From NCBI GenBank assembly GCA_008921705.1, contig VFFE01007724.1, forward strand, positions 3,582,153 through 3,646,152: DNA of 64,000 nucleotides, written 5' to 3'. Below are positions 34,562-47,733 of the stretch, in pieces. Positions within the stretch are counted from its first letter, which is position 1, and each line of letters begins with the position of its first letter. This DNA comes from Burhinus oedicnemus (Eukaryota > Chordata > Aves > Charadriiformes > Burhinidae). Both the position numbers and the translations under genes were made by a program. A model generated the notes under the pieces. The model searched no databases and was not told the origin of the DNA. It worked only from the letters and a program-made list of their open reading frames with translations.

Positions 34562-35652
34562 GCTTGTGGAATGATACCTTCTGTATATGCAGAAATAGTT
34601 ATTGCTATCAAAGTAAATCCTTATGATCTCATCACGTCACTGTATTAAAAATCATGATAATCACACCTTTTCGTGTGAGACACTCAAATACAGAAAACAT
34701 AAATTAATTCTCAGAAAAACAGCCTGAATGAATGCATTAAACTCATTCTGTGGATGTTTATACCGAAACTTTGAAAAATTTTCTTGTTCATATCTGGTAC
34801 AATAATAAAATCCTCAAGCTCTCCATCTTATTTGCTGCAACTATGGCACAGAAATTAAGAAGGAAACTTTGAAACAAAAATATGCTGTGATTTTGTTAAA
34901 ATATTTTACTCCTGAGCATCTGAAGTAAAAAAACCCACAAAAGCCTCAATATGTTCTTTGACAGAGTAACTGCTTATTGGATAAGGGATGTAGAAGGGGG
35001 CATCTATATTTGCCCTGGTAAAGCTACATAGCATCCGCATAAGCAAGCTGAGAAAATATGTACTAGCACTAGTCAACAGTACTCCCAAAGTGGCTGAAAA
35101 CACGCTTTCCTAGAAGTTTTAATACTTTGCTCTAAAGCTAGGAAGGTATTTCAGACAGAGGTCTGTCGGTATTTTCATTAACTTAAATGATGGAAGACTG
35201 TACTCATAAAATTTGCAGTGTGCATTAAACTATCAAGGGTAACAGCATTCTTGAAGCCAGAATTAAGATTCAAAATGATCCTGATAAATTGGAAAGATGG
35301 TCAAGATTCAATGAGATGACATTCAAAATGAACAAGTGGCAATGTACCATATAGTGTCACAAGAGAAGACCTGAGCTGAAGTGCCTGTCAATAGTGTAGC
35401 GTTGTGTCAGAAGTGCAAACCTCATGTGACTATATGTTAATAGCAATGTCATATATGAAATATGGGAGGTAATTATTCTTTGGTACTTGGCACTACCGAG
35501 GTCTGATCCAGAGAATTTAATTCAGGACTATTGTATTTTGACAAAAAAAGTATTTAGGTAAATTGGCAAGAGTTGAGAGGCAACAAGAACAGCAGGAGTT
35601 TTAACAAACATCTTTGAGTAAAGATAGAATAAATTGGAGCTTTTTAATTTTT

Positions 35653-35740
35653 AAAAAAGACAGACAGACAGAAAGAAACACAGAGACAGAAAGGAACAGA
35701 GAGAGACAGAGGGAGAGGGAGAGAGGGGCAGACAGATGAG
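35653..35740. repeat. Purine-rich GACA/GAGA low-complexity tract
   Basis: GACA units (GACAGACAGACAG) grade into GAGA and GGGAGA units over about 88 bases, almost free of pyrimidines other than the C of GACA. On the other strand this gives a spurious serine/leucine-rich frame. Confidence 0.85.
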
Positions 35741-36490
35741 GACTGGTGTTGGGGGCAGGCATGAGCACTGCCTGCCGGTACATGGAAGTTGTTAAAATCA
35801 GTCACTGTCTTTTGCGTTCCACCGCCTGCACTGGAGGAAAGAAAAGGTGATATTGCTGTGGTTTTTGAAAAGTTTAAGGTTGGAAATTAGCAAACATTTT
35901 CAATTCTAAAGGTAATAAAGGACTGTAATTTCAGTTGGTTATTGAATTGACAGACAGATGAAACATGAAGTGTGAATGACGGGTTAGAGGGCTCCTCTGT
36001 CCAGGAAAGGCACGTGGCAGTGGTGGTGTGGCTCCCTGGTGTCAATATCAGACCTGGATAAGGGAAGAGCCAAGTGAAGTCTGATGCAAAAAGTTATTTC
36101 TAATCTTGACTGTTTAATACAATAATTTGATGAGATCATAAGGATTTACCTTAGAAGAAACTATGAATAATTTCTGCATATGCACAAAGGAGAACAAGCG
36201 GAGCCAAGGGAAGAGGCTTTCACCCTTTCAGTTCCCGCTCACTTTAACACTGGTACCTCCAGCACTTCCCAGGTGAGACTGCTGGGAAGACGGAAGCTAT
36301 CCGTGCTGCCACAGCAGCAGATGAGAGGACCCAATGGAGGCATGGATGCTTTGAGATCTCATCTCTTCACTGCTTACCAAGAAAATACACACTGGGCACA
36401 GTTTCTTTAATTTGAGGTAAACACAAGGTTAAACAAGCATCAGTTGAGGTTAATCAAAGTATTCTCAGTCCGTTCTCAGTACAAGAGAAT

Positions 36491-36533
36491 CGGACTAAGT
36501 ACATCCTTGAGGCATTCCAATTATTCTGTGATT
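36491..36533 (+). mobile_element. Probable CR1 3'-terminal remnant
   Basis: CGGACTAAGTACATCCTTGA, then GGCATTCCAATTATTCTGTG and ATT, follows the order of the CR1 3' end: GGACTAGATGATCCTTGAGG, then CCTTCCAA, then ATTCTGTGATT. It is diverged and only the last ~45 bases are recognisable. The upstream sequence does not read as CR1 to me. Confidence 0.5.
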
Positions 36534-38466
36534 ACATACAAGATTAAAGCATACCTTGTAACCTATAACCTCAGATGAAAACAATGAATGTAATGATCCT
36601 GAGGTAAAGCCAACAAACATTTCTAAAAGACATGACACTTGAGATATTGAGAGTATATAACCACATATGTTTTTAATCTATATTCCACTAAATTTCTAAA
36701 GACACAACTAAGGGCAGACTTACTCCAAGACACTGAAGATTGCAATGTGTTTATTTTGCTCAGAAGGTACTTAAAATGGCTTTTAAAGACAAACAGCAAC
36801 AAATGCAAGATAAAAAATTGTAACCTAGTCCTTGTTCAAGACATAGTTCTGTACCATTTTTTACTTCTGAAAAACTCCGTGGCACTTGTACAGAGCAATA
36901 AGGAAGCTAAACAGTGGAACTGACATTAATCATACATTATTCTCCACTTCAAATGTCCAAAAAATTATCTACATTATTCACCAGGTTTGATACTTGCCGT
37001 AACAGTCAAACAAAGCCTATTCTTCTTTCTTTTTCACCTATCAGCCTACAAAACCTCTCTCATTACTGCTAAGGACAAGACACAAGAATTATGATTGCAT
37101 CCACCCTCCTACAACAATAAGCTCCACACAATTCTCTCCAGCCATTCTTTCCCACACTTCTGACACACAATATAGGCTGAGAGATTTAGATACTGAATCC
37201 CATATAAAGCTGTTAACCACAATAACAAAGTAATTCTGCTGACATATTTTAAGGCATTCGCAGTCACAGTTAATAAAGCCAGACAGTCCATTCTAGATTT
37301 AAAAAAAAAGAAATGTTTGAACTAACATTACAGAGTGGGTTGGGTTTTTTTGTTTTTTAAAAATGTCTGATTTGTATATTTAGTAGTGGCATTGACTAAA
37401 GACCGGAAAGTCTTTAGTACTCTCAGCAGTGGAAATGGAACTAGTATCCATCTTTAGATCTAAGCAAATTAAAGAACATGATTCCTATGGGCTTTCACAA
37501 TTGGATTTGGTGGATCTGGGACCAAAACATTAAGCACTGATCTGTTTTAATAGTTGTCATAACCAATGAGTGCTAAGGCAGAAGACATTCAAATGATAAC
37601 AGGTAGCGTTTAGGTATTTTGGTCTTAATGAAAAACTATGGGATTGACAACCTAACTGTTATTCATTTGGAAATATCCCTAGCTTTTGGCAGAATGTTTG
37701 AAAAACCTTTCCTGGATCTCTCAGTGGTTTATACAGTGGCTGTTTGGGCCGAGCAACTTCATGGTCCTTATTAATTAATCTTTTCAAACATATCAGCTAG
37801 AAGTGAAATGAGTATTCTTTGCAACCTTGGTTTTGCCCAGCTCCAACTCCAAGCGAGTGGCATGCTGTTGGTTATAAAACAAAAAGTAAGATTGGGAAGC
37901 ATTTGTCCAGAAAAAGGAAAATTCTGAAGATAAAAGAGAATGCCAAGGAGTCACTCAGGCTAGGATCACAGATGTTTACCTAGGGAAATAAAATAATAGG
38001 ATGTTACGGGGAAAGGTCAAAAAATGAATGACTACATGGCAAAAGAAACTAAAAGCATATGATACACTCACAGCTGCCATCTGAAATACACTTGCTTGCT
38101 TTTTCTGCCCTGGAAAAGGCTATAGCTTAACCAGAAATCAAACCACTATCATTTATATGCTTTTTGCATCAAGAGAGGTCCATTTATGCTGTACATGTTG
38201 ATATTTTATGCTATACGTGTTATATCAGGGCTATAGTTCATTACTGTCAGATGCACTAAAATACAAGGTATCTGGTATATTACCTGGGAGCCTTCTGTGG
38301 ATTCTTCCTCAAATTAAGGGTTTGTGTGTTATTTGAGTGTCTGATCCCAGTCCCTGGTGCAGCCTGGAGAGTGCTGCTGATGCCAACTGCTTAGTGATGA
38401 CAGTTCCTGAAAGGAGTTTCTTCCCAGTTTGGATGTGGATGATAATTTTCTACAGACTGTGTGCTG

Positions 38467-38504
38467 GAAATCCCTTCAAGAACTAGAAATCCCTTAAAGA
38501 ACTA
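38467..38504. repeat. 19-bp tandem duplication, two copies, one mismatch
   Basis: Unit one is 38467-38485 and unit two is 38486-38504. They differ only by C versus A in the middle, which suggests a recent local duplication. Confidence 0.85.
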
Positions 38505-40304
38505 GCAATGCCTCTCCTGAGCATTTCTTGCCTACATTTATCCTCTTTCCTCCTCTTATTTCTATTCCTTTTGCTTTTCTGTTGTCTCTCCACAGTCACA
38601 GAGCTGGGTGATCCCCCACGGCAGGCACAGGCTCTGAGCAAAGGATGCTGCACATTGCACTGTCTCTATTTATATGGCTCCCGAGTAACAACAACAACAA
38701 CAAAAATCTAAAAAATGCCATTGAAGCATCTGTCTTTCTTATCTGGATCACTGTAGACCTGACGACAATACAAGGATTTCTTCACAGCAATATTTGTGGA
38801 CAAAGTACATTTTAGAAAGCAAAGCAGGTATTTTTGACAAAAAAATAGTATTTTTTTTTGCAAAAAGAAAACCCCTTCTCTCCAAAAACAGTTTGGGGAG
38901 CAATGTAACGACTTCTTGGAAGCCTCACTGTGTTGGTCAAGTGACCCTCCTGGCAGGAGGTTTTGAACAAGATATAACAATCTTGCCTCATGACAAACCT
39001 TTCCTATAGGAAATATGTCATTTGGTTAATGAGTTTAATTAAGGCAGAATCTGCAGAAAGAAAGGGGGGCCAAGAAGAATTGTAGATAATTCTTTTCACA
39101 CCACCTACTGAAAAAAGAACTGCTGTTGAACTAGAGAAAACAACAGTGCAACTGGGGTGTCAGAGATGCTTACAGTTAGAAAACCCCCATAGCCATAAAC
39201 TTCACAGTGCATGTGCAGCAACAGCCTCTGCGCAAGACAGGAGGCAAAGAAAATGAGGCTATTTTCTGCATACAAATCACCCTCAGCACTGGCAATGAGG
39301 CTGCCCATGTCTTACCTAAAGCAACTAGAATTGGTTTTGCTTTAACGCATGTTCACTCACTATGGATTATTTTCAAAGTTAACTTCTTGAATCTGCTCAG
39401 GTCTGCTTGCCATTTCCACCTATGTCTTGTGAAAGGATGGGGGAAAGACGTAGTGGCTAAAACTAATTCTGTTCTCAGCTCTGTCCAACAGCACGTGTGG
39501 ACTTGACTTAACCTATGATATGGTGGTATCTGGCCCAATGTTTGCATGGTGTTTATTTTCTTCCCCTTGGTCAACTGGAGCTTCAGTGCCTTATGTCCAG
39601 GATTCTCCTTGTATGTTCACCTGCTTGTACCTTAACCATTTGGGACATGAGCTTTTCACAGAAAGTGCTGTCCCTTTTTAGGTACATGCTTTGCTATAAG
39701 ACCATTCAAATGATGTGAGGTATTGGCTGACAAATTAAGAGTTCAATTGACTGTTTCTGTTTCCTTCATTTTCTATCTTCTCCATTTTTGTGGTTTAAAA
39801 AATATGTCGACACCACCTGGAGCTTGAATGCCACCTCATTGAGAAGGGAATATTAGTGAATAATGTGAATTTAGATATTTAAGCTGAGCATCTAAAATAA
39901 CACTGTAATACCTGAAGGGATATTGTTCAATTCTCAGAGTTACTACACATAATTAAAGTGTTATTTTAAACAGACTGAAATACTAATTATTACTTTAACT
40001 GAGATTCCATTTCTAGCAAACTACATTTAAAATTTCATCAAGAAAACAAGCACAAGTGAAATTATTTATATCTACCTTGTTTGTGGGACAGCAGTAAATT
40101 CAATTTGTCAGTAACATATTCAAATTAATACAAAATGAACCAGCACGTTTACCAGGAGAAAAATTCTTGTCTTTTCGGAAACTCAAAGAAAACAAAGGAA
40201 GAAAAAAACAAAAAACAAAAAAGAAAAGAAAAAAGTCTATAACAGCTCAAATTTGAGGCTGTGAATTGTAAGATTTTTCTCTCTACCCAAGGCAGAAACT
40301 CAAC

Positions 40305-40325
40305 ATAAATAAATAAATAAATAAA
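40305..40325. repeat. (ATAA)n microsatellite
   Basis: About five ATAA units lie immediately downstream of an A-rich tract (40195-40235). It is an ordinary short tandem repeat. Confidence 0.85.
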
Positions 40326-40794
40326 CATCAACAGGAAAAATCTGACACAGGCTGCCACTTCTTTCCACATTCACTCAACTAAATCATCCCTCGTGCTTTG
40401 ATCAATTTAAGGAGCAAACTAGTTTTCTTTCTAACCCAAACATCTAAAGACGACCACCTGTAGAGTAGGGAATGTAGAAGACATTTTGGCAGTTCCCTCC
40501 ATGAGTTGGTATCCAAATGTTTTTGCCTTGAACAACAAAGGACTGGATAGAGAGAGAGATCATGGAAATAATTACAGAACTTTGCAGCTACCCACTCTCA
40601 GTGCTAGTTTAACCTGTACCCTGCAGGATTCCTGATTACTTAAGACCTCTGAGGACCTAGGTTACTCTTGTCAGCAGGCATTAAAGACAGTTAATGACAG
40701 GAAGAACAGAAAATCACTCTTGTGAGCCAACCTCATCTGCCTGTCAACCAAGGCTTGCCCAGATCTTATGGCCTAAAAACTCAGTGCAGGACCT

Positions 40795-40814
40795 NNNNNN
40801 NNNNNNNNNNNNNN
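40795..40814. other. Assembly gap (20 N) at a homopolymer
   Basis: Twenty unresolved bases are followed directly by a run of 16 adenines (40815-40830), with another A-run at about 40881-40894. The gap is probably a sequencing failure in low-complexity DNA, and the true missing length is unknown. Frames reported across it are meaningless. Confidence 0.98.
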
Positions 40815-41080
40815 AAAAAAAAAAAAAAAAGAATCTTTTTTCTGAGAGATTTCTTAATGTTTCTGGGGTACATTTAGACCAAAAAAAAAAAAAATCCTGT
40901 GGAAGTATCAATGTAAATACAATCCCGAAAATAAGCTGCAAATTTCAAAGAAAAGATTACCTTTAGAACTACTTACCCAAGCACCTGGTAGATTTTCTAT
41001 CACATAGGCTTTTAATAAGCATTGGATTACTTTTAGAAAAAAACCACAGTAATTCAAGCAGAAATGAGAGGGCTGATGCA

Positions 41081-41180
41081 GCAGCCACTGGGTGAGGTTC
41101 TGTGGTCTTTGCTATGCAGACGGTAGGACTAGATTATCATAATGGTTGCTTCTGCCCTAAAATCTATGAGCCTATAAATC
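41081..41180 (+). mobile_element. Ancient CR1/L3-type LINE 3' end
   Basis: The order of blocks matches the old CR1/L3 3' terminus found in turtles, crocodiles and birds. GGTGAGGTTCTGTGG (41091) is followed by GCTATGCAGACGGTAGGACT, then AGATTATCATAATGG (the family has AGATGATCATAATGG). TTGCTTCTGCCCTAAAATCTATGAG then corresponds to CCTTCTGGCCTTAAAATCTATGAA. Only about 100 bases remain, with many substitutions. It is older than the minus-strand CR1 at 2679. Confidence 0.8.
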
Positions 41181-43392
41181 ACGGTAATGGTACTGCTGCC
41201 AAGTCAATTAGCAGTATATATTCTAGGAGAAAGAATTAATTATCACACATTCACCTTCTGCCTTGACACCTGTAGAACTTTCTGTTGGGTCATTTACCTC
41301 TGCTGGATTCTTTGAGTATTTCACCCAAGTCACTTCAGCTCTGGCCTCTGGATGCCGAAACCTATAGAAACAAAGCCTTTGGCTATCTTAAACTTCTTAG
41401 CTTGGTTAATTTCGGTGACAATAGACACAGAGTATCTAAGGATTTGACACAGACTTTTCCCTCCCATAGCTATGGATATGTGGGACAGGAGGTTACTAAG
41501 ATCTATATAGATCATAACAATTTTTCATGAGATCACAGAGAAAACTGAAAATCTAATAAGATAAAATACATATGTATATGTTTGTGTGTGTATATATCAA
41601 AGTCTGTAATATATGTGAACTTGAGAAGACAAGAGATTACATGTGAAGATGAAAATGTTTGTGTTTGCCTATAAGTAGGATTAGGGGAGAGTATTATTCC
41701 AACAGATTCAATAAATACATCTGTAACGGGTGGCTAATTACAAAGATAACTATTCGCCAATCTTAGTAACACTTAGGTTTTCCAAAAATGCTATGAAGAA
41801 GTATTCTGGCACACTGTGTTCCAGCACTACAACTGAAGTGAGCCAAACATACTCTGCCCTAGTCGGGTGCAGAGATTGAAAAACCAGAATATCTTTGTCT
41901 TGATGGTTTATTTTAATTCTCTCTAACTGTGACCCTTTATCAACCATGGAGCTTTATTCAAGACCAGCAAGGGCGAATAATTGGATTTGCTTGGCAGGTA
42001 ACCTTTCTTACTCTGCCAATTAATCCAGCAGAAAAAAAAAGCCACTGATCTCCTGTGAGAAGAAACACCTAAGAGATCAAAGACTGGATTCGCTCTCCCA
42101 GCACTACTGCCAGTGACTACATGAGATGTATGCTTGGGCATCCTGCACCATATGGCCTCATCATCAGGATTTCGATTAATCTGGAAGGTCAGCATGAGCT
42201 ACTGAGGTGCTGGAAATTCATAAATATGGAACAGATGCCCAACGTCATCTAATTTAGCCTGACAAAATTTTTGGCTGAAGAAAGGAGACTTGTCTGGTAA
42301 AGGTGTATGGTAATCTTAATAGTGCGTGCTCTGATGGACAGGCCAGTGCAATGCCTTTTCCTGTGCTCTCTGGCCAATTAGTCTTAAACTATTTTCTGCA
42401 GTGCCCTGTTTTCCGCATGATTGTCTCCCCTCTCTTTCCCCTTCTCCTGCTCCCACAACTTCTAAGATTTAGGTACTATTTAGAGAGAGAGTGATATATG
42501 GATTACCACCCTCCTAGAAAGATAAGAATATTGACTGTGGACTGCAAATTTCCCAGAGCAGCAGATCAGCCTTTAGATGACTGCAGAGAAGGTGCACCAC
42601 CACCACACACAGCACTGTTGTGAGCCGAGGGCTGGCTGGGGCTCTGGGGTTGTATTACATTGCCAGGATCATTCACATCTTCCCAGATGATTGTTTTCTG
42701 GGTGGCTCATAGCTCTTTCAGCCTCCCAAGTAAATCCACACTTCAGTTGGTGACCCCTGCATCATGAAGACTTGTTGGGGTTTTTTTTTTTGAGGGAGCC
42801 AAGGCTCTTCGAAAATAAAGGCACAGATGCTTATTCTCCATGTTCCTGAGCTCTCGAACCGGGGTCAGACACAGGCGTCACCTTTCAGCCCCGCGTAGCA
42901 CACCTGATAAATAGGATTCCTGCTCTCTAGCACCAAGAGGCTGTTCATTTAAGCGTGCTGGCTGCCCCAGGCTGCAGATCTGAGCCATCCAATTTGTCCG
43001 CCTCGCTGCACAGGGAGGCCTGTGCCCTAATCCAGTTTTGTATTCATTCCTGGCAGCTGGGCTCAAAAAGGTGGGAGCTGCAGTGAATAAACCAGTCACC
43101 AGCTCTGACTGAGCCCCACGGGCGAGAAGAGGAGCTGTGCTTTGGATTCCCCGTTGTCGATCTTCAGCTAATGTAAATCAACTCGATTCTGCTGGCATCA
43201 GTGGAAATGAGCTGATTCATGCCATTTATAGTTTCTTCTTGTTTACTTACTGCATCTTAATGACTGCCAGGCACAAAACCGCCTGACTGAGGACATTAGA
43301 TACAGAGGCTTTATACCTTTAATGTTTTGTTCAGTTACAGACTGACAAAGATGGCAACTCTAACTTCTGATGAGAAAGCTAGGCCCGTGAAC
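41181..43392. other. Unique sequence, no gene recognised
   Basis: AT-rich at the left, with a GC-richer stretch at about 42840-43110. The sequence from about 43150 to 43390 has homeodomain- and forkhead-like words (for example CTTGTTTACTTAC near 43237) and directly precedes the MIR remnant. Confidence 0.4.
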
Positions 43393-43472
43393 GCTTAGCA
43401 CTAATAAGGTGCTTTTCAGCTGCTAAGTGCTTTACAAACATTAATTAATTATTCCTTTCAACAACACTTGGT
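43393..43472 (+). mobile_element. MIR-like ancient SINE remnant
   Basis: CTGCTAAGTGCTTTACAAAC (43420-43439), then ATTAATTAATTATTCCTTTC and AACAACAC, follows the MIR-type 3' region TGCTAAGCGCTTTACAAACATTAATT...CCTCACAACAAC. An upstream GGTGCTTTTCAG fits the same family in reptiles and birds. Confidence 0.7.
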
Positions 43473-46400
43473 TATTTTCTGTTACTAGAGTGCATGTTTA
43501 CCAAGTTAGCTCCATTCGTGCACAGCACGTTGTTGGCAGCAGGCAGGAGCATAAATTGATCTATAACCACATGCTGTAATTTGCAGCAGATTTGCTTCAC
43601 CAGACACCATCAGTACAGCTACAGAGGCAGCTCGGAGGAGTGACCACTCCTCCCCGCGTCCTACGGTGGTGATAACCTTTACCTTCCCTGCTACACTGAG
43701 CGGAAACATAAAACCTGTTTGCCGCACAAGTCAGCTAATTCCGCAGAAACATATGTCAAACAGGAGCTTCCAGGTTGACGCAGTTGCAAAAAGTAATAAC
43801 AAATTTTGTTATGTGCCGTACCAAAATACGGAACTGACACAGAGAATAGGCAGATTTCTAATAAAACACGAGTGAGGTTGCCACCATGAGACAGCAGAAT
43901 TTCCTGCATACAACAGTTATTAAAGGTACAAAATACTCCTATCTTGTATCAGGAAGTTGCCAATAACTCTCACAAAAAGCCCCAAACAAAGAAAAAAGGG
44001 AGACTGAGGTGTTACCCATCCTAAATGAGCCAAGAGCCCAGGAACATGACCAGAACGCAGGAGTCGGAGACTCACGTCCCTGCACTGTTCAAGTCACACC
44101 AAAGACTTGAGCCAGTACTTGGCTTTTTAGCAGAGTAGCCCGAGCCACTAAGTTCTTGTTTATTTTCACATCCCTATCTCTCTCCCCCCTTACATCGCGC
44201 GCTAAAGGAGAGGAATGTTTTCTGGCAAAAGTTTTGTCTGAACCAATGTGTTTCCACTGGAAATGAGTGCTTCAGTGAACTGTGTCAGACAATAGCGCCT
44301 ACTGCCATAGGCAATATCATACTTCTGCAATTGAAAACAGGGTCTTGGGAATTGTTAAGCTATCACTTTTTAATTAGAGCTGCCCAAAATTTTACCAGGA
44401 AACAGGTTTCTGGCATAAAACGCTGGAAAGTATCAAGCTGATCATAACCGTCAGCAGAAATCGGGAACGACCGTCTGCTGCGTCTCCTGCCCACCTCTCG
44501 TGCAGGCAATGCCCCTCGGGGGGGCCGGGCTCTGGTTAACAAGGGGCTGGTGCACAGCAGGTGTGAGGCCGAATATTGCACGTACCTAAATCTAGTTTCA
44601 TTGAGAGTTCAGAGAGTTCAGCTTGCTCTACACTGCCTGCTGCCAGCACCAAGGTGGCTCCGTCTGTTTCCTTCCACTTTTTTCAAGCTCTTATTGCTCC
44701 GGTCAGCTTTAGACGGCGTAATCTAACTGGCATCAATGACCTGGCTTAGTGTCACATACACAACGTGAATTAAAATTGCAGAATGAGGAACTAAACCTTT
44801 CAGTATCAGTAACCTCCATCCCAGGAGTGATAAGGAACACCAAAAATTAATGCTCCAAGACATGCAGTATAATTAATTAGCCATCCTTCACCTTGTTTGT
44901 ACCTAAAATGCTGTGTCTGCAGGTAGAGCTGCATCGGCACACACTGCAAATGTGGCACGGGAAACAGCTATATAGGCAAATACATCTTACAGATCTCTTA
45001 ACAGAAAGAAAATGTATTGGCAAATAGGTTCTTTTGCCTATATAATTGTATCTATACCTGGGCTTTTATCAATGCATCTATTTTCTCACAGTCCTACTCA
45101 GTAAAGCTTTCTGCTGTATGAAAGACCTGAGATTGGTTACTGAGCATTATCTTCTACATGGATGTTTACAGTTCCCAGCATCTCTCCTGAAAGAATCTCA
45201 CTATAAGTAATACACAAGTATTTACTGGAGTCAGGCAGACAAAATTCAGCCTCCTTTCAGTCTGAATAGTTTAAACAGTGCTCTGGGATTCTTTGATGGT
45301 TTGTTTGGGAAGAAAACAAAACCCCTCCTGCTGATGAGTTCTAATTTGCTTCCATCTATGCTTCATACAAAGAAATGGTGAGGTAATCATACATACTTCT
45401 GCCGCCTTCTCTGCAAATACACTGAGCTTTCATTTGAGAAAATGGCACATCGCACAGAGATGCAAACAAAAGATTTGAGATTATATTCATTCGTTCCAAA
45501 CCAAACACAATAGTCATTTCTTTTCTGAACTGTTGAGAAACAAGAAAGCCTCTATATTTAATGGAATACCAACATCTCTGGCTATAGAAATAAACTGCAA
45601 TTTTAATCTAAGAGTAGAATTTTCAGCTTCTGATATATAGTTTATTCCTACTTCAGACTTGGAGAGGTTGCACGCAACTACCGTTTTTCTGCATGTAAAC
45701 ATTTAGTGCATAAAACAATTAATTAAACCATGTGCCATATTCTAAAGGATACCTTTTCATTGGTTATATACATGTACATATCAGTATATTTTTACATTAG
45801 TACACTGTAAAATATTTATGTGCTAAAACCACAATAATTACCGTAGTACCACATGTGACTTCAGGATAAATGTAAGAGTATCCCAGACATGTGCTAAGTA
45901 GTTGTTTGTTGTAAATACGTTGAGAGTTACACTAGTAATGTGCAGAAGCCATAATAATATCCTTCCTACAAAGGAATGGCCATGCCGGGCTAGAGGTTCA
46001 CCTCTTCCAATAATCTCCGTTGCTAGCCAGAACCACATCTTCTAGAGCAAGATGCAAAGTCTGTGTGAAAAATGCGGAATTAAATGGCTATAGTCAAAAT
46101 GCCTTTCCAATATTCCTCAGGAAAATATTTGGCTCATGCTGTGAAACATGAGGGAGTTTTATCCCTTTCTGACATTGGGATTAACAGCCCCTGGCCCCCA
46201 AACTCATTCTAAATAATTCACCCGTGGATGTTCTCTTTATTCAAAATATCCCCAAGTTTTAGACTTTTGCTGTGCTTTTGGTCCCTGTTACATTCCTGGC
46301 AATAAAAAACCAAACTAATTTAACATATACAAAAATTACTTTTTTCCACCTTTTGAATTCACTGAATATTATCTACCTCCACTTGAGAAATGCAATCGAT

Positions 46401-47635
46401 TAGTACAATCTTTGCAGTAATAACTCATACAAAACCATCTAAACCTAATAGTAATTTTCAACAATGTAAACCTGTGATTTACTCATGCCATAGATAAGTT
46501 TTTTGGATGTTTTTTTATTACTGTAGGAACCGAGAGAGAACTAGCACTTGCCTCTTACGAATTTGTAGGAGAACAGAGCAGGAAAGAGGAAAATATGAAA
46601 CATGTTCCCTCTTGCACTTCTCCAAATGAGGGTGTTGGACGTGTTTGCAACATAACCAGTTGCAGCCGATTGGCACCAAGCCCTGACAAGCTCCCTCTCT
46701 AATAAAGTGTGTTTCTCTCAATACCAAAATCTGTCAGAACTCGCTTGATGCGTTCAAAATGTAAAACATGCTAAACATCCTAGACACTGAATATGTGAAA
46801 AAGATCATTATTCACAGGCTCCTAATCAAAGCTTCATTTTGTGTCATTATTTGTTTGGTTTTACACGTTTCCTCCTTGCTTGAATGAAAATGTCTGGTGT
46901 TGGAAAATGTCACATCTAGCTCAGAGAAGCCAGGCAAGGAGTTGTGCTGCACTCAGAAATGCCCAGACATAATGGGTTGTTTGTTTTTTTCTTTTGGAAA
47001 AGTCTGTACTGTTTGCTAGGTTGTAAATTATTGATTTCTTTGGTGATTTACTTTGCAGCAAATTGAAGCTATATGCAAGCTAAATACAGCTTCACTTAAG
47101 CTAATTATGATGGTGGGGGCTATAAAGATTCAGAAATAGATAACTGTATTTGTTTGACATGTACACTGCAAGCCAAAAATTTGCCCCTCTTCCACAACAC
47201 ATACTCGCGATATAGAGAAAATGTAACTTAAAACACATTTATTTCCTTAACAGTTGTAACTTCTCTGCCTGTGAAAGCTTTAAGGTGCCATGAAGCAATA
47301 ACATGGAAATCTTTTAGGCTCTCCTGGCTTGCCCATAAGGACACATCACCCTCATGTTGATGCTGGGGCCACAGAAGGTCTAAGCCAGTAAGCAGGGCTA
47401 GGGACACTATGACCTCCCCACTTTTTTTTCACTGAAAGGCAATTAGCACAATCAGTAGTGTTTGCCATGTGAAACATTGACCGAATTATCTTTCTTTTTC
47501 TGTACTTGTTGGGGCCACAGATTTTCCTAGCAAAAATAGATTTTGAAAGTATAAGCATCAGGGTGGAATAACTGGAAGCCTGGCACCCAGCTGGTAACGG
47601 CACGGAGCGTGGACTGCAGCACACAGAGATCTCAC
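43473..47635. other. Unique sequence, no gene recognised
   Basis: GC-richer patches occur at about 43500-43760 and 44450-44560, the latter with a run of seven G near 44518. A minus-strand sequence reading GTTCTCTCTCGGTTCCTACAG (about 46524-46545) is an excellent acceptor, but the frame that follows has a stop in two of three phases. Confidence 0.4.
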
Positions 47636-47733
47636 CTGGGTCTCGCCGGAGGCAGGGTTCAATTCCTGGAGTTTCAGGGCTGCTTTCATGGCTTTCCCAG
47701 AGAGAAAAGAGCTCGACTTCCAGTATGGATTTT
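47636..47733 (-). other. Candidate 98-bp exon, minus strand
   Basis: Read on the minus strand, a TATTTTCATCTCTAG acceptor leads into two bases plus 32 open codons that begin NPYWKSSSFLSGKAMKAALK. They end GAGACCCAG followed by GTGAGA, a consensus donor. The entry phase is 1 and the exit phase 0. The residue mix looks protein-like but no family is recognised. It is phase-compatible with the donor of the segment at 49378-49503 about 1.6 kb upstream. Confidence 0.25.

Larger units (their letters stand above)
31635..36490. other. Unique AT-rich sequence, no gene recognised
   Basis: Apart from the candidate terminal exon at 34422-34561 and the purine-rich repeat at 35653-35740, nothing stands out. 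The frame at 31451-31891 on the minus strand (146 codons) is the longest in the window but reads through a poly-purine run and shows no domain. Confidence 0.4.
36534..40794. other. Unique AT-rich sequence with short repeats
   Basis: A 19-bp tandem duplication lies at 38467-38504 (GAAATCCCTTCAAGAACTA then GAAATCCCTTAAAGAACTA). (AAC)n lies at 38688-38704 and (AAAT)n at 40305-40325. A leucine-rich frame at 38508 looks like a signal peptide but has no gene context. No gene is recognised. Confidence 0.45.

Noticed and set aside
38508..38711. Frame with a leucine/phenylalanine-rich N terminus resembling a signal peptide
   Set aside because: The hydrophobic run comes from pyrimidine-rich DNA (CTC/TTC codons). 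No promoter, splice or homologous context.
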